From Chlamydomonas reinhardtii (lineage: Eukaryota; Chlorophyta; Chlorophyceae; Chlamydomonadales; Chlamydomonadaceae): a DNA stretch of 64,000 nucleotides. The DNA is taken from contig NC_057019.1 in assembly GCF_000002595.2 (NCBI RefSeq), positions 4,265,327 to 4,329,326 of the forward strand. The letters run 5' to 3'. The translations under genes were made by a program, and so were the position numbers. The first letter of the stretch is position 1, and each line of letters opens with the position of its first letter. This document shows positions 1 through 12,700 of the stretch, piece after piece. Below the pieces are notes generated by a model. The model was not told where the DNA came from. It worked only from the letters and a program-made list of their open reading frames with translations, and ran no database searches.

Positions 1-1828
1 CGCGGCTTCGGACCCGGCTTCTTCGTAGCAAGCCCCCCAATGTTCAATGCTGTCCGCCAGGTCTGGCCCGCGGCCGCCGCCGCGGCACGGCCGCGTCGCG
101 CGCCCGCCGGCAGTAGCAACGATGCTGCCGCGAGCGCCGCTGCCGGCCCTGCTGCTGCCCTCCGCGCCAGTTCCGCCGCCTGTTGCCGCTTCACTGCGAT
201 CGGGGACCCGGCCAAAGCCTGTGGCGAGGTCGGGGCGGAGGCGGGCCCTGGTGCGGTACTGGGCCGGCGCAGACCAGGCCCACGAGTGAGCTTGATGGCA
301 CCAGCAGCAGCGGCACCAGCTGCAGCTGCGGCTTCGGCAGAGGCGGCGGCTTTAGCTGCAGCAGCAGCAGCTGCAGCAGCAGCGGCCGCCCTGGCTTCGC
401 GGGTGCGCTGTGCGTGTTCTGAGGCGCGCTTGGCCGCCGCCGCCATTCGCAGCATCGTCGCGGCGATGCCTGCCGATGAAGGCACCAGCAGGCGGCGCGG
501 TGGCGCTTGCGGTGGTGGCAGGCGCCGCGGAAGAAAAGGCGGGTGGGAATGCGGGGGCGGCGGCTGCCGTAGGAGGAAGGAGGAGGCGGCGCCGGCTGCT
601 CTTCGCAACAAGGCGCTGCCGCTGCCCTGACGGGTTGCCTGGGAGGTGGGTGCTGGGATTCCGGAAGGAGCAGCGGCAGCAGCGGCAGCAGCGGCAGGGG
701 CAGCGGCGGCGGCAGCTGGTGGCTGTGCTGGCGATGGCTGCGACAGTGGTGGTGGCAGCTGCGAGAAAGAAGCAGGAGCTCCATTCACAGTACCGTGGTT
801 GGCGCCCACGGTTGGCGCACGTGCTACTGCTGCTGGCGTTGCGCCGAGAGGTACTGCCGCCACCTTCGCCGCCGGCGCCCCCGCAGCACCGGCGGGTGGC
901 ACTTGGGTAGGGTCCCCCAGGTGTGCGGCTTCGCGCCCCGGGGCAGCTGCGTGGAGTTGCGGGCTCGAGGGAAGCATCGCTAGCACCTGTGAAACACACG
1001 TACCGCAGCGGGTGGCGTTGGCTGCAGCCGTGTGCTGCGCATTTGCACCGCTCACCACATGACAAATAGCCCCGGTTCCAACCATCCCCGGTCCCAACCA
1101 GCCGCTCCTCTGCCGCACAGCTCGCGTATGCCAGCGGCCCTGCCACCTGTTCCGACCGCACGCGCCCCGCTAGCCTTCCCACCGCACCTAGCTGCCCAGC
1201 CGCCGCCCTCCGCACCTGCTCCGCTCCCTGCTCGTCAAGCGAGTCCAGGCTCCGCAGCAGATCCACTACCAGCACCGACACACGCCCCGCCAGCCGCCGC
1301 ACCGCGGAGCAGCCGGAGGCCGCGGTTCCTGTGATGACCGAGGCCGCCGCCGCCGCCGCCACAGCTGGCCCGTGTCTTGCCTCTGCCGACCGCTCCAGCG
1401 GTGGTGCATTGGGTGCATCCACTGGTGCCTGCTCCTGGGGTAGCGGTGGTGCTGCTGCGGACCCAGGTTGCGCTGGTGAGGGCCCCCGCCCCCTCGGTTC
1501 TTCTTGTGCCACGGTTGCCGCGGATGGCCCAGCAGCAGCAGCAGGATTCGAGGCCCCAGCAGCTGGCGCTCCTCCCGGCTCCACACCGCCCGCTGCGGAA
1601 GTGGCGGCGGCGGGCGCAGCAGCAGCACTATGGTCCGCAGCGCCTTCCGCTGCAGGCCGCCCGTCACGTGCAGCAGCCGGCGGCACATCAAGCTCCATGG
1701 GCGCAACAGCAGCCGCCCCCACAGCGCCTGCCGCCGCACCCTGATCACCACCGCCGCGCCCGGCCGCTTCCGGCCCAGCCGGCCCCGCCTTGCCTCCATT
1801 GCTCACGCCACTGCTTCCTCCAGGGCCA

Positions 1829-1859
<31 letters not shown>

Positions 1860-4800
1860 ACGTCGGGGCTGCCGCCGCCGCCCGTGCCCGCGCCGCTGTC
1901 CGGCCCGCGGCCGCAGCAACGGCCGGCAGCGGCTGCGGGTTGAGGCCAAACAGCGCCAGGCCCGCAATCAGCCTGCACGCCAGTGAGCCCGGCGGCGGCC
2001 GCTCAGGCGCCGCCAGCGACTGCGGCCGCGCCGCCGCCGCCGCTGCCGCCGCCGCCGGCCCTGCTGCTGTCCAGGCGGCGGTGGTGGCAGCAGCGAGCCT
2101 GCGCCACCTGGCTTGAGACGTCGTCTGGCACAGCTGCGGCACCAGCGCGTGAGCCCGCCTGTGCCCACTGGGCGCACACGGCTCCCGCGCCCCCGCCGAC
2201 CCGTCCGCCCCCGCCCCGCCGTCTGGCCCTGCACCCCCCGCCTGCGTGGCCGCATCTGCAGTGGCGCCGGTCTCAGTCTTCACGGCAACAGCAGCACCAG
2301 CTGGTTTGCGCCTGCTGGCCTGCCCTGCTGCGCCATCCGCCGCCGCCGCCGCCGCAGCGCCGCTGGCGTCGTCGGCACCGCTCCCGCCGTGAAGCACATC
2401 GGTGGCGGGCGCACAGCGCGCCCGCTTGGGCGCCCGTCCGCTGACCTCCCCTAACGGACTGGCGGCACAAATACCGCCGCCTTCTACACAAGACAACATT
2501 CTCTTCATGAACTCGGCATTGCGCCGCATGACGTTCGCCGCCGCCGCTGCCGCGCCAGCTGCATGTGGCCTTTTCTTCTCCAGCTGCTGCAAGAGGCTCC
2601 TGCCCTGCTGTTTGCACGGCGGCTTCCCGCTGCTGCCGGCAGCGGCGGCAGTAGCAGCAGCAGCAGCCTCGGCCGGTTGCCGGTTGCCGTGAGCACGGCC
2701 ACCCCTACCGCCAATCTCGCCGCCGGCACTTCCGCCGGCATTCTCGCCGTCACTTGCGGCACCATCGCTGCTGCCGCTGCTTCCACTACTGCGGCTGCTG
2801 CTACCTTCCTCCACTTTTACCCGGCGCCTCGCATCGCCGCCGCCGTGCCTGCCATCTCCCTCCGCCTCCTCCTCCTCTGCCTCACCCTCCTCGGACTCGC
2901 TTGCCCCCTCGCTACTGCTGCAGCCGCTGTCGCCGCCAGGGCTGCTGCTGTTGCTGTTGTCGCTGCCATCAGAGCTGCTGCTGCCGCTACCGCTCGCGCC
3001 ACCGCCACTCTCGCTTGTGTTACTGCTGGTATTGCTGCTGCTTGTGTCGGGGGCCGCCGCATGCGCCGCCTTACCACCTGCACGCTTGCCGCCAGCACCA
3101 CTGCTCTGCTTCTTGTGGTGACGGCCAGCAGTCGCGGCGGCGTTGCCAGGCGCCGCAGCTGCCTTGCTCTGCCTCTTGCCTGCGGCGGCGGCCGTGTTGC
3201 CCCCGCTGCCCGGGTGCTTGCCACCGCCGCCACCGTTTGTGCAGCAGCCATGCTGCTGCGCGCTCACAACTGCCGAAAACCCCTTGGATCCTGGCGTGCC
3301 GCCACTGCTCCCAAAATCACCACGGCTGCCTGCTGCTGCTGTGCCCGCCGCCGATGCATGATTGGGTGTAGTGGCAGCGGCGGCGGCGGCGGCGGCGGCG
3401 AAGGCGGCGGCAGCAGTGGTTGTCGTCGTGGCGGTCGGGGAGGCACCGGGGGGCGCCAGCAATGCGGCGATGTGCTGCTCAAGCAGCGGGGCCAAATCCT
3501 GCGGCGGCGCCGGCGGGTATGGAATGAACTCAGCAGCAGCGAGCTGACGACAAAGGTGGCTAGCGAGCCAAGTAAGTGAACATTCTGCTCCGCAGCTATT
3601 GCTGCAATTTTGCAGGGTGGGTGAGTACCGGTATCCGTCCACAGCAGCAGGTTCCTTCGTACCCAGCAGTATATGCATAGCAGCAAGCAGCCTGCCTGCT
3701 GGTGCATCTCATTCCGCCGCCGTGCGTTGCACACTGTTTGTTGCGGCATCACCTCAGACCTCACAAAGCATGCTGCACAAATGCACAGCAGTGTCGACCC
3801 CCCATTATATATGCTTGATTTGTAATCTAATAACATGCGCACCTTGCAATCCAGCGCCCACACGCGCGCGCCGCTGCCCAGGTATGCATCCGCCTTACTG
3901 GTGGCAGCGGCAAGGTCCGTGTAGACCAACTTCAGGGGGGCCTGCGGAAGAACGTCATTATTAAGGCGGTAAAAAAATTGATTAGATCCATCGATACCAG
4001 GAGGGTATTATATATAATGGGATTTAACCCCACGCCAAGATCACCAACAAGCTACAAGAGTATATCCCTCCTCCGCGCTCGATCCCATTAGTTCGGGGTT
4101 GGCAATGGTTTAATTTGGGATTGGCTGGTGTGAACTACCCACGCACCCGCCCCACGCACTCATGAAAAGCAAGGCGTCATCGTTTGTTGGTTCGTCCTAC
4201 TAGATATAAATAGATGTGCAGCAGCTGCATGTATGCTGCGTGCGTGCACAGGCGGTGGGCGGTGGGCGGTGGAAGAGTTGATGAGGTGGTTACAGCTAGC
4301 GGCGGTGGTTGCTCCGATGAGATAATATCGTGAGCATGTATGGCTTCCTCCGGAATTTTGCATGCGCTGCCTTTACTTGTGCATGAATATGTTCGTAGAC
4401 AGTGAAAGGAGCATCAGCCATCCAGAACATACGAGACGTGCACGTACGTGCATGACGATGCTGTTGGACTATCAGTACCGTAGTCTATTCGAAGTTCGTT
4501 GTGCACGCACTTCGCAATACTAGTAGCACATATATACAGCTGTACTACTGCAGTAGTGGTCCTGCTACCGCGTATCACCTATCCACGCTATCTACCAGCA
4601 GCTGCAGCCGTGCCGTCCCACACACTTGCTTGCTTGCTATCTGGCTGCTGGCCGGCCACGTGCACGCACCAGCCAGCAGCTAGCTAGCCCCATGCTCACC
4701 TGTAGGCGCGGGTGCTTGAAGCCCAGCGGCGCCAGGAAGTCGCCCTCGTTCTCCTGAGCCACCGCCAGGAGGTACTGCGGCGAGCAGCCATGGAAAAGAA

Positions 4801-5989
4801 GCATGCAAAGAAACGTGCATTTACTTAGAGGCGTGACCCTTCAGTGGCTGGCATGCATACTAAGCATAAGGAACAGACATATAACTGGCGCATGCTGCTG
4901 CTGACGGCAGGCCGAATGCGAATAGTATGATGGGCGGCAGTAGTGTTGGGCAGCAGCAGCAGGTGGGTAGGGTGGGGCGGCGAACGTGCAGCGGAACTTG
5001 TTACTTCCTTGCTCTCTTCTGCTTGTCCCCCACGTGCAGGGCACGCAATCACGATACGTGTACGTACTGCAGCCTGCAGGTATGCTACTGCTGTACACTG
5101 CCGCGAGCAGACTGGAGATTCAGCATCTATCACCGATAGATCAAACACACAGCAACTCACCGGCTGGCTTGCCGCCTCCGCTGCGACCCGGCCCAGCGCC
5201 AGCAGCAGCACGCGCACGAACTTGGGGCTGGTGGACGCATGGACAATCACCTGCGATAATTGACATACAATAATGGCGGGCACTTACATGCTTGCGTCCC
5301 TTCCTAGCTAGGCTATCTAGGGATATGATTACAAGCTCAACATGTGTGTGGAAGTGAACGTTTGTACGGAGCTTTAATCCCCAGCTCCTCAGCGTAACCC
5401 GCCGGAGTCTCAGCGCCAGGCAGGGTGCATGTATGCGTGTGCGGGCACTACGTATTGCTGGCGTAGGCAAGCCCCAATCAAGCAACAAATGCTCATTCCT
5501 CATTGACTGCCCGCTACATTCGTACATACACCTGCTGTTGTTAGCAGGCAACTCCCCCGGCGGACAGGTGTATTCCGTAAGTAAACGTGTATGCGTGCGC
5601 GCCGCCGCGTGCAAGATTGCTAGTGATTAGCTAGTGGGTACAGCCGCGCCGCCGCCGCTCACCATCAACCGCCCTTCCACTTTCAGCGCAGCGACACATG
5701 CGCATGCCTGCAGCTCCAAATCCTTGCTCAGCAGCAGCACCGTCCGCACCGGGTCCGCAACTCCGGGTTTCACGGTGCCGTCATCCGAGGGCCGTGAGTA
5801 GACGTAGGCGGCAACCACCTTCCCATGCCGCTTGTAAGCCCCCTTGAGCAGATTCGCCGCCGAAGCATACAGGTTTTGAGCCGGCGCATCCTTGTAATGC
5901 TTTGGTAGCACCCGCAAGAGCAGGCCTCCGCCAAGCGGGACGTCCGTCTGAACGCAGTCCAGTGGGTTGGTGTCCGAGCGCGCACGCAT
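1..5989 (-). CDS. Large low-complexity protein, weakly GNAT-like N-terminus; 3' end beyond the window
   Basis: Six exons, all joined in phase 0: 5663-5989, 5161-5250, 4700-4774, 3843-3941, 1147-3543 and <1-986. The reading frame is still open at base 1, so the C-terminus is missing; at least 1,324 residues are encoded. The first 197 residues, spread over four small exons, are globular. They contain a stretch (VRTVLLLSK, ACACVAALKVEG, then LLLALGRVAAEAASQ, YLLAVAQENEGDFLAPLGFK) whose strand-helix-strand order and final LGFK recall the end of a GNAT acetyltransferase fold. That is a resemblance by eye only. The remainder is Ala/Gly/Ser-rich with acidic Ser/Glu tracts and an Ala/Lys/Arg-rich helical tail. 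I chose the ATG at 5989 because the frame upstream has only non-ATG starts. The gene is divergent from the ING gene across about 500 bp. Function unknown. Confidence 0.6.
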
Positions 5990-6492
5990 GACTCCGCATA
6001 TTCTACGCTGCCATCCGAGGCAACGGCGCAGCCCGCGCGGGCAGGGCACCCGCGCTCTTTTAACTTGACATGGAACCTATACCCGGCTACGCCCTAAGCA
6101 GATATGGGTATGATTACAAGAACAGTCTAATGAATTGATGTTGGTGACGGGCTGGGGCCACTCTAGCGATTTCCGCGCCCATCGATTGCATTGCACTCTC
6201 TCGACACGCAATGGACTCTCGTTTTAGGACTCGCAACGATCAAAGCTAGTTTAAATATAACACATAGCACTCATTGCCCTGCCCGGCTCGTCCACAAGAG
6301 CTCGTTTCGCATTCGCAGTCTTTCATAAGCTGATTATAAACTCAATCACATCTAGATAGACTGTTTGAAGGCCCAGAATAGATTGCACATGCTCACGTAG
6401 CTTGAGCACGGGATTCAAGGGAGATTTGACCGCATAGGCGGGACAGTCGCTCGACAGCGTGTACCCTGTCCCGCTGTGCATAGCGCTGGAGC
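5990..6492. promoter_or_regulatory. Shared bidirectional promoter region (gene 1 / ING)
   Basis: This 503-bp gap separates two divergent start codons. It is more AT-rich than the flanking exons and has no convincing open frame. Both promoters and 5' UTRs are inferred to lie here; no specific factor site is identified. Confidence 0.45.
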
Positions 6493-7938
6493 ATGACGGA
6501 TTACCTAAAGGACTTCATTGACAGGGCTGCAGATGTGCCCCTGCAGCTGCGTCGGCGCCTTGCCCTCATCCGTGACCTAGACGAGAAGGCACAGGCGCTG
6601 CATCGTGAAATAGATGAGCACTGCAAGCGCACGCTGGCGGAGAAATCGCAGCAGCACGCAGCTAAGAAACAGAAGCAGGCTGCGGGGGAGGACGCTGGCG
6701 GGTCAGCAGCGGCGCCGTACGACGTGGAGTCGGCTCTGAAGCGGCTCATAGGTCTCGGGGACGAGAAGGTATGACATGGGCTGCGAGGCTTTGGCGGGTC
6801 TGCACCTTGGCTTGGACGCGCAGTGCAGCGCTGCAGTGCCACGGCAGTCCGCTGCCACACGCGCAGCCATTCCGGCTAAACCGGTATCTGAACTGCAGGT
6901 GCAAAACACTAGCTGCTCAGGGCTTTCACGTGCTTCCCTCCGCCACGTTGCCCAGGTCAACATTGCTAACCAGATTTACGACTTCATGGACAACCACATC
7001 AACCAGCTAGACACGGACTTGCAGCAGCTGGACGGGGAGATTGAGGCGGACCGCAAGGAGCTAGGGCTGGAGGGTGACGAGACGGCCTGCGAAAAGCTGG
7101 GCATAGAGGCGCCGCAGGTGTGTTGGCAAATAGGTGCCATTGGATTAAGAATGTCTGGCCAAAATCTTGCCACCACACCTGGTCATAAGGCACTTTGGGC
7201 GACAAAGACTGCTAAATCATAGGGGCTGATATGGGTGTGTTGGCTACCAGTACCGTCCTCGCATGCTAACCGTTGTAGCCACATGCGGCACCTGTCCTGT
7301 GGGGCCGCCTGTGGGGTTGCTTGTGCCGCTGGCTGGTAAGGCTCGGCGACAGCCGCAGCTGCCGCTGCTCGTACATGTGTGGACGTGGTCACTGACGCGT
7401 GTCCTGACCACACAGGGGTCACGGCCGCACACGGTCGGGAAAGGGGCAGCGGACCAGAAGAAGAAGCGCGGGCGGAAGAAGGACGAGTCGACGGCAGGTA
7501 TGCACCAGCACACGAGATGGCCTTCTGTCGCACCTTGCCGCCTTTGTGCTTGTGTGGGCGCGGCGTTTGCTTAGCATGGCTGCTGTGTTAGACAGCAGAC
7601 GGCCGCGCTTGACGACCGGCTTGGCGATCACAAAGCCCGCCACCAAATGTCGCACATGCTAGTGCTTGGTGCAACCAGCCTCAAGCCACCCTTACTCGCT
7701 TGTGCTGCCCGCAGCTGCAGCCGGTGGGCTGCCGCCCATCGAGAACGAGCCGGCGTACTGCATCTGCAACAAGCCGTCGGCGGGGCAGATGGTGGGCTGC
7801 GACAACCCCGAGTGCACCATCGAGTGGTTCCACTTCGAGTGCGTGGGGCTGACGGAGGAGCCCAAGGGCAAGTGGTACTGCCCCGTGTGCCGCGGGGACC
7901 TGCAGGTCAAGTCGGGCAAGAAGAGCGGGCGGCGGTGA
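6493..7938 (+). CDS. ING-family PHD-finger chromatin reader
   Basis: Four exons (6493-6768, 6956-7117, 7416-7497, 7715-7938) give 247 residues, the usual ING size. Residues 1-145 form the helical ING N-terminal domain ([16 protein letters not shown]; later [13 protein letters not shown]). Next comes a basic linker (KKKRGRKK, about residue 160). Residues 188-232 are a C4HC3 PHD finger: CIC, CDNPEC, EWFHFEC and WYCPVC, including the Trp and aromatic positions that in known ING proteins read trimethylated H3K4. A basic tail ends at the stop. ING proteins are subunits of histone acetyltransferase or deacetylase complexes in the nucleus; which complex this one joins cannot be told from sequence. 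All splice phases agree, and a TGTAA signal follows at 8507. Confidence 0.93.
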
Positions 7939-8506
7939 GCGTGGTGCGGCGGCCGCGGCTGCTGCTGGTGTATGGATGGAGTGGCAGGGCCGAGTGCTCG
8001 TACGCACTGCTGCTGCCCGCTGGTGCTGCTGCCTGCTGGTGCTGCTGGCGGTCCGCAAAGGGACTGCAGCTGGCTGTGCGGCGTGCGGCACTCGGCAGCG
8101 GAGTCCGGCGCGCCAAGCTCGGACAAGCTTTGGAAGTACATGTAGACAGTGTACTCGATGGGCGCATGCGGCCTGCTTGTGCCGTTTGACTCCAGTCTGG
8201 TCAGCATGTGGCGTGGAGCGGTTGCGGCAGTGATACATAGCTTCGCAATCAACTAACAAGGTAGTCAGCACGAGGCAAACGACGTTGATCAAGAGGAGAA
8301 CGTTGCAAGGCTGGTGATAAGAGGAATGCATGCACGGAGGCAAGGATAATGCGGATGTACGTTTATTTGAGACAATGCGGCGTCGGCAAAACTATTCACG
8401 GATGGCCCGGTCTTGGACTGCGCCCCGGGCCATGATGAGCGCCAGATAAATACATGACTGGTATGATACTGGCATGACTGATGACGCGCACTGCGGCCAC
8501 TGCATC

Positions 8507-8511
8507 TGTAA
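8507..8511 (+). terminator. TGTAA poly(A) signal for the ING gene
   Basis: This is the first TGTAA found downstream of the ING stop codon, giving a 3' UTR of about 570 nt. TGTAA is the usual volvocine poly(A) signal. Confidence 0.5.
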
Positions 8512-8529
8512 CAGAACAGGATCTCTGGC

Positions 8530-9736
8530 CCTATCATGACGTTATGTATGGCTAACAGGGGGATCATGGCTGCGACCTGCCAGCTGCGGCGGTGGATCGT
8601 GAACTCTTGCTAGGGGCATGCGGATGATAAAGTGCGGACAAATGCGAATGCTGAGCGTGGCCGAGGAGAGCTCATGGCTCAGCTGGTAATGCTCTCGGTC
8701 CGTTACGAACACGGGCGCTAGGTGCATTTGAGCCACCGTGCCCTTTCTGTGCAGGTCCTCAGTCATAAACAACATGCCGCTCGCCGTCACGCAGCATGAC
8801 GGTCCACCATCCCTGGCAAGACACACTTTCAGCGGCCACCAAGATACGGTAGCAGTCAGCGTAAGCGGTGCGACAAATTTCGAACTTGTAAAAGAATGTA
8901 CGGTAAGCGACAAATGCATGTCCACGGTGTTCGCACGCACCACACCCACCTGTCATATCATGCAGTCCCACGTTCCAACTGTTGGGCCCCACCACATCTT
9001 CCGCTGCCCGAGCGATCAAGCGTCGGAGTCCTAGGTCATGAGCGTATCCCTGCCTATGCCGCACGGGATTGCAGGAGCACGCCGCACGTCGGTAGATGAG
9101 TTGCGCACGCATGTACCGTATTTGACAAGTCAAGCATACATCGTCACACACAAGGATGACCGGTACGCAAAAGCCAGCCCTTTCAATCCCCTATCATGAA
9201 TGTAATCCAACGCCCTTTCATTCCTGGAGCGTGGTGCCGTGTCAGTATTACGGAACCCTCGCAAGGTGCTTGCCGGGCCCCAACCAGCACGTCACCAGCA
9301 CCACGAAGGCACCCGCAAAACCACGCGCGGCCGACCGGACGGACGGCTGAAGCGCCGCGGTATCAGCAAGACCCATGAGCATGGTTCCATCTAGCTAGGT
9401 AGCGCGGCAGGAATGAGCTTGACTAAACGCACGCACATTGCAGCATGCAATGAACTCAGCATGCTATTCCATCCATTGCCTTTCGGCACGTCCACTCTCG
9501 CTCATCAGCTTCGGCTGCTCCATCCAGAAAGTTCCGTCAGCCGGCTACACAGCGGGCCGGCTTGAAGCTCTTCATGCAGCACGCCATCTACGCGAGAGCG
9601 CAAGTTTGCTTTGTACAGAGACTACGCCAGGTGTTGCTGTCCTCGTCCCAGGTGCATCTTTCGTGCAGCTGCTCACTCTGTGCATGCATACATGTCGGCC
9701 CAACGCCAAGTGCGTGCGAGGCTTGCCCGCTGCCGT
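8530..9736. other. Intergenic region between convergent genes
   Basis: This stretch lies between the 3' ends of the ING gene and the LRR gene. I see no open frame with coding character. It must hold the 3' UTR of the LRR gene, but I found no TTACA (minus-strand TGTAA) in it. It holds three copies of the TACCGTA/TACGGTA heptamer (8845, 8899, 9114). Confidence 0.4.
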
Positions 9737-12700
9737 TCAGTTGTCGCTCTTCAGTCCAAGCAGCTGCTTGATGCTGAACTTGTTGTTGCGTTTGAGCGCC
9801 TTCGCGAGCGCCTTGGCGTCCTTCTCCTCCACGGGGTTGCCGGGCAGCAGCTGCATGTGCTTCAGGGACTGGTTGGCGGAGATGGCGGCCGTGAGCGCCT
9901 GGCAGCCCGCCTTGCCGATGTTGTTGAAGGCCAGGCCCAGCTTCTTCAGACTGTTGCTGTGGCGGATGACCTGCGTGCGTCCGTGCATTTACAATTGTTT
10001 ATATGACTGAACTTAAAGCCCAGCCAAGTAACACCGGTAACACATGTGCCAGGCCGTCATTGCTTGACTCTGTCTGTGCAAGCACATTTGACCTCTGCCG
10101 AATACAAGCGCAGGGAGCTGAATGCAACGCGAACGGCTGTAGCTAGTATCCGGTTACGCTGCAATGCTGACCAGCGCTACTGGCTAATGCTGCAGCGTAG
10201 TGCGGTCGTAACGGCGCATGTGTTGTGCGACGCTGGTGCTCAGCTCCTCCCGTTGCAGAAAGCTAGCATCTGCTAGCTGCCCCGTCTGCTCCGCCAAGCT
10301 TCATAAAACGCTGCCAGCCCTGACGGCGTGCTCCTCGTCATCAGACTGCATTGCGGCTCTGTGTGTGCTCCATGCGTGCTCGCACGCCTCCGCTACTTTT
10401 GACCCCGCTGGTGGCAGCCCCGACACGTTTTCCATCGCTCATCATCATCAGCCTTCACATCGACCACGCATGCAATCACCCACCTGCGCCAGTGCCATGG
10501 CACCCTGGTCGCCGATCTTGTTGTAGGCCAGCTGCAGCTGCGTGAGGCTGGGGTTGTCCTTGATGGACTCGGCCAGGAACGTGATGCCCAGGTCGGTGAT
10601 GTTGTTGTCGGGTAGGTCAAGCGCCGTCACGGACTTGTTCTCGCGCAGGCCGTCGCAAATGAGCCGCAGGCCGGCGTCGCCTGCAAGGAGGCCGGCAAAA
10701 ATGAACGAGTTGAAGAAGGGTTACAGGATTCATCCCTTGGCGCGGTCAAAGTCTACGAACGTAACAGGAGCTGTCACTAATGTCGTCGGACTAAGTAATC
10801 ACTAACGTGTCTGCCGGTCGGGCTCTGCATGGAGTGCAGTACACCCAGCGGCGCCTGAACTAGTCCTGAATTGGCTGCCAGAAATAGAGGTGACCTTGCA
10901 ATAGCCTAGCAGGTCTGCCCCTGGTCGCCGGGACGGCACCGGCTTAAGGCATTCGCTCGCGCTAATAACGGCTGCCATTGCAACCCGACGTGTGAGCACA
11001 ACAGTGTTGTACTGCGCACACGTGCTTAAGCAAGCAACGCGCCTTCACCCGCCGCAAACAAACGTGATAGGCAATCACGGCGCCCAAGCACGATGCGCAG
11101 CAAGTTTGCTTTCCCGACTGGCATCGCGGCGCCGCCCCGCCCCAACCCAAGCCCTGTCTGTGCGTTCTCCAGCAAGCACGCACCGAGGTAGTTGTGTGAG
11201 AGCGAGAGCGCGCGCACGCGGGCACTGCTGCGCAGGAAGTTCGCCAGCTTCATGCAGCCCTCCGGCGAGAGCCGCATCTGCGCGTGGAACATGCACGCGC
11301 CCGGGTTCTCGCCGTTCAGGAAATTCACGAAGTCCGTAAGCTTCTCCGGCGGGGGCCCGGCCTCCGTCGGCGCGGCGGCGGCGCCGTCGGCTGCCACGGG
11401 TGCGGATGTGCTGGCGGCGGCCGCTGCCGCCGGTGACGCCGCCTTTGCCTCCGGGCTCTGCGCCTCCTCGGCCCCCGCTGCGCCCGGCTCCGTGACCGGC
11501 CCCGTGGGCACGATGAGCGACTGTGCCGCCTCCTGTACAGTACGCGACATTGGCAAGATTCGCAATGAGTACACCTGTCTGTGGCAGTGATGCTTTTGCA
11601 TCCTGGTGGTGCGCGGGCGTGCCGTTGTGCGGACCCGGCTCGGCTAGTATACGTATGTTCGCATAACACACGCATAGATAGCTCCATCAGTCATCTGTTG
11701 TATACAAAGCCCAAGTCGACGGTAAGCCAGCCCCCGCTCACATGCTCAACCACACGCTCTTTTGGCGAAGGCAACGGTGCCGCGGCTGCTTGCCCGTCCG
11801 CTGCCGCCTCCGTCGCCACTGCCGCCCCGCCGGCGGATATGGCGGCCGCAGCCGATGCCACCGGTGCAGCCTTCTCGTCAATCGACAGCTGCTGCAGGTC
11901 TGGCGGCGGCGTGGTCGTGGAGGTCGACGCAACGCTGGGCTCGCCCGCAGCAGCCGAGACCGACGTGGGCGTACGCGCGGGCTCCTCTGCGCATACGTGC
12001 ACGGTTCGGTTAACGGTAAGGAGTGACACACCAATGTGCACCGGCGTGTGCAGAAGCCCACCCCTGGGCATAGCTCTACCTCAATCTTTGCACAGCTGCC
12101 CTCATCTGCCCCGTGAGGACCCCCAAATCCAATGCTGCATGCCTTCCCACCACTCAACAGCACGACGACGCCTGGCCGCCCGCCCGCTCACCGTCCTCCA
12201 TCACGATCATAAACTGCTTGTCGGCCGGCTGCTCCGGCGCCAGCGGCTTCGCCAGCTCCTTGAACTTGCTGGCCTCCGCCCACTTGATCGCCCCGGGCAT
12301 GGGCATAAAGAACGGGTCATCGTCGTCGTCCTCCTCCTCGTCGCCCCCGGCCCCGCCCGCCCCGCCCGCCACCGGCCCCTCCTCCTCGTCGCTGTCGCTC
12401 GCCCCCACCGCGCCGCCCGCCAGCGTCTGGCTGGCGTGCAGCCGCTGCAGCGAGTTGAGCGCCAGCGTCAGCATGCTCTCCAGCTGCCGCGGCCCGCTGA
12501 TGCGCGCATCCGCGATGCCGTTCTGCAACCGCTCCGCCTCCGCCGCCAGCGCCTGCAGCGAATGAGTGGCGACCGCAGGTTAGCCGACGCCAAGCCAGCG
12601 GGCGGCTGCTGGGTTCCGACTTCCGGCACATCTCCAAACGTGACTCGCCCGCCGGTATCGTCCTTATGAGTTCTAATGTATGTTTACGCTGCCCTATAGC

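Noticed and set aside
352-1055. Continuation of the long minus-strand frame past 1147
   Set aside because: It turns into Arg/Cys/Ser-rich sequence. A CAG donor at 1147 and an acceptor at 986 join a better phase-0 frame that stays open to the window edge.
2563-3579. 338-codon plus-strand frame
   Set aside because: Antisense shadow of the low-complexity fifth exon of the gene that starts at 5989.
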